Positions 6,153 through 6,896 of a stretch of 6,896 nt of DNA are shown piece by piece. Within the stretch, counting starts at the first letter, position 1; each line of letters starts with the position of its first letter. The notes under the pieces are model-generated. The model was not told where the DNA came from and searched no databases. It saw only the letters and a program-made list of their open reading frames with translations. A program made the translations under genes and the position numbers. The stretch is from contig USBV01000084.1 of the NCBI GenBank assembly GCA_900553055.1, positions 1-6,896 of the forward strand, written 5' to 3'. The DNA comes from an uncultured Phascolarctobacterium sp. (lineage in GTDB: Bacteria > Bacillota > Negativicutes > Acidaminococcales > Acidaminococcaceae).

Positions 6153-6195
6153 TAGTATTTGTATATACACCTTCACAATGCTTTTTAAGCAGGCT
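6054..6195 (+). promoter_or_regulatory. Alternative RNA pairings of a transcription attenuator
   Basis: Drawn by hand, three mutually exclusive pairings are possible. 1:2 pairing: GGCTT (6057-6061) in the first Tyr/Phe cluster with AAGCC (6143-6147), plus CTATTAC (6083-6089) over the second Tyr pair with GTAATAG (6136-6142); the two helices are nested. 2:3 antiterminator: 6144-6152 with 6185-6195, nine pairs with a 2-nt bulge (6189-6190), using the leader stop region and the terminator 5' arm. 3:4 is the terminator. A ribosome stalled at Tyr or Phe codons would break 1:2 and permit 2:3 (readthrough). One reaching the stop codon would cover segment 2 and allow termination. Segment 2 (AGCCT, 6144-6148) repeats part of the terminator 3' arm (6205-6209), as exclusivity requires. 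Energies were not computed. Confidence 0.5.
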
Positions 6196-6217
6196 CTTTT
6201 ACGGAGCCTGTTTTTTT
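6187..6217 (+). terminator. Leader terminator (attenuator) before DAHP synthase
   Basis: CAGGCTC (6190-6196) pairs perfectly with GAGCCTG (6204-6210) around a 7-nt loop, followed by seven T's at 6211-6217. AAG (6187-6189) can extend the stem into the T run. Its place, after a leader ORF and 67 nt before the next start codon on the same strand, marks it as a conditional terminator rather than an operon end. Confidence 0.88.
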
Positions 6218-6251
6218 ATAGCAAAATTAATCTTGGAATATCTTTAACCGG

Positions 6252-6269
6252 TTCTACGAGGAAGTAGAA
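6252..6269 (+). other. Small hairpin just upstream of the DAHP synthase ribosome-binding site
   Basis: TTCTAC (6252-6257) and GTAGAA (6264-6269) form a perfect 6-bp stem with loop GAGGAA. The Shine-Dalgarno AGGAG (6273-6277, 7 nt from ATG 6285) begins 3 nt later. The loop itself is Shine-Dalgarno-like. The hairpin may keep the real site open or set the 5' end of a processed mRNA; no function is demonstrated. Confidence 0.4.
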
Positions 6270-6284
6270 AAAAGGAGAGATTTT

Positions 6285-6896
6285 ATGGTAATTGTATTCA
6301 AACCAGGAGCACCCGAGGACAGTAAAGCAAAAATGAAAGCCAATCTGGAGCGTCAGGGCTTCCAGATTAACGAAATTAATGGCGTGAACATGACCATTTT
6401 TGGCATTATCGGCGATACCAGCGCCTTAGATATGAACATGCTGCGCATTGATGACGCCGTGGAAAAGGTTATGCGCGTGCAGGAGCCCTTTAAGCGTGCT
6501 AATCGCGCCTTTCATCCTGATGACAGCGTTATTAACGTAGCTGGCGTACCCATTGGTGGGCGCAAAATTCAGGTTATCGCCGGTCCTTGCTCTGTTGAAA
6601 GCGTGGAGCAGATTATTGAGGTTGCAAAATCGGTGAAGCTGGGCGGCGCTAGTTTGCTGCGCGGCGGCGCCTTCAAGCCTCGCACCTCTCCGTACTCCTT
6701 CCAAGGCTTAAAGGAGCTGGGCTTGGATTATCTCAAGGCGGCGCGTAAGGAAAGCGGCCTGCCGATTTGTACCGAAATCATGTCCGCCGACAAGATTGAG
6801 CGCTTTGTTGAAGACGTGGACTTGCTTCAGGTTGGCGCCCGCAACATGCAGAACTTTGAGCTTTTAAAGGAATTGGGCAAAACCAATAAGCCCATT
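6285..6896 (+). CDS. aroF: DAHP synthase, type I-beta with N-terminal regulatory domain, 3'-truncated
   Basis: The enzyme condenses phosphoenolpyruvate with erythrose 4-phosphate to 3-deoxy-D-arabino-heptulosonate 7-phosphate, the entry to chorismate, Phe, Tyr and Trp. The start is ATG 6285 behind AAAGGAGAG (6271-6279). The first 204 residues are visible and the gene runs off the window; Thermotoga-type relatives have about 338. Residues 1-70 (MVIVFKPGAPEDSKAKMKA; TIFGIIGDTS; VEKVMRVQEPFK) match the ferredoxin-like domain that mediates Tyr/Phe feedback inhibition in the Thermotoga maritima enzyme. FHPDDSVI (76-83) links to the barrel. Catalytic signatures are IAGPCSVE (98-105, metal-ligand Cys102), LRGGAFKPRTSPYSFQG (125-141, PEP-contacting Lys131 and Arg133), TEIMSADK (163-170) and QVGARNMQNF (182-191, Arg186). 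It is expressed through the attenuator leader upstream. The symbol varies by genome (aroF, aroG or aroA); the enzyme class is certain. Confidence 0.94.
   Translation, partial: MVIVFKPGAPEDSKAKMKANLERQGFQINEINGVNMTIFGIIGDTSALDMNMLRIDDAVEKVMRVQEPFKRANRAFHPDDSVINVAGVPIGGRKIQVIAGPCSVESVEQIIEVAKSVKLGGASLLRGGAFKPRTSPYSFQGLKELGLDYLKAARKESGLPICTEIMSADKIERFVEDVDLLQVGARNMQNFELLKELGKTNKPI

Noticed and set aside
6049..6267. Second + strand ORF of 72 codons overlapping the leader in another frame
   Set aside because: It reads straight through the leader terminator hairpin and T run, lacks a ribosome-binding site, and conflicts with the Tyr/Phe-rich frame.
5978..6284. T-box riboswitch for Tyr or Phe upstream of DAHP synthase
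   Set aside because: A T-box is the usual Firmicute solution, but I see no T-box consensus (AGGGTGGNACCGCG-like), no specifier-loop stem with a Tyr or Phe codon bulge, and a coding leader with its own ribosome-binding site occupies the space.

Overview
The window looks like core chromosome of a low-to-mid GC Firmicute. The block nadD - yqeK - LCP (LytR-CpsA-Psr) gene - rsfS - cvfB-like, all on the + strand and tightly packed, is typical of Clostridia and Negativicutes. The codon style and the MacB-type exporter would suit a gut Negativicute (Acidaminococcaceae or Veillonellaceae-like), but that lineage call is a weak inference. Every gene I can support is on the + strand, and I see no insertion sequence, tRNA, rRNA or CRISPR array.

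Layout. (1) 1-1037: the C-terminal part of a MacB/YknZ-type ABC exporter permease cut by the window edge, closed by a clear intrinsic terminator (1094-1123). (2) 1178-1390: an unrecognised 70-residue protein with one C-terminal membrane helix; its stop codon lies inside an extended -10 promoter for the next operon. (3) 1452-5069: a five-gene housekeeping operon, closed by a terminator at 5075-5105. Its genes are nadD (NAD synthesis), yqeK (Ap4A hydrolase), an LCP cell-envelope ligase, rsfS (ribosome silencing factor) and an S1-domain/winged-helix RNA-binding protein (CvfB family). Two junctions overlap (4 and 11 nt), suggesting translational coupling. (4) 5145-5885: a TauE/SafE (TSUP) membrane transporter. 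(5) 5886-6284: a 399-base stretch without a conventional gene, filled by a regulatory leader. (6) 6285 to the window end: the 5' two thirds of a type I-beta (Thermotoga-like) DAHP synthase, first enzyme of the shikimate pathway, with its N-terminal ferredoxin-like regulatory domain.

The most interesting element is the DAHP synthase leader. A near-consensus sigma-A promoter (TTGACG, 17 nt, TAAAAT) is followed by a hairpin, then a 43-codon ORF with its own Shine-Dalgarno. In that ORF, 9 of residues 12-28 are Tyr or Phe. A strong intrinsic terminator with seven T's follows 37 nt after its stop codon and 67 nt before the synthase start. By hand I can draw mutually exclusive pairings of the classic attenuator kind: Tyr/Phe codon clusters pair with the end of the leader ORF, the end of the leader ORF pairs with the terminator 5' arm, and the terminator itself can form. 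I infer ribosome-mediated Tyr/Phe attenuation of aromatic amino-acid synthesis. This is notable because Firmicutes mostly use T-box leaders for this purpose, and no T-box is visible here. Together with the regulatory domain on the enzyme, the pathway would be controlled by Tyr/Phe at two levels.
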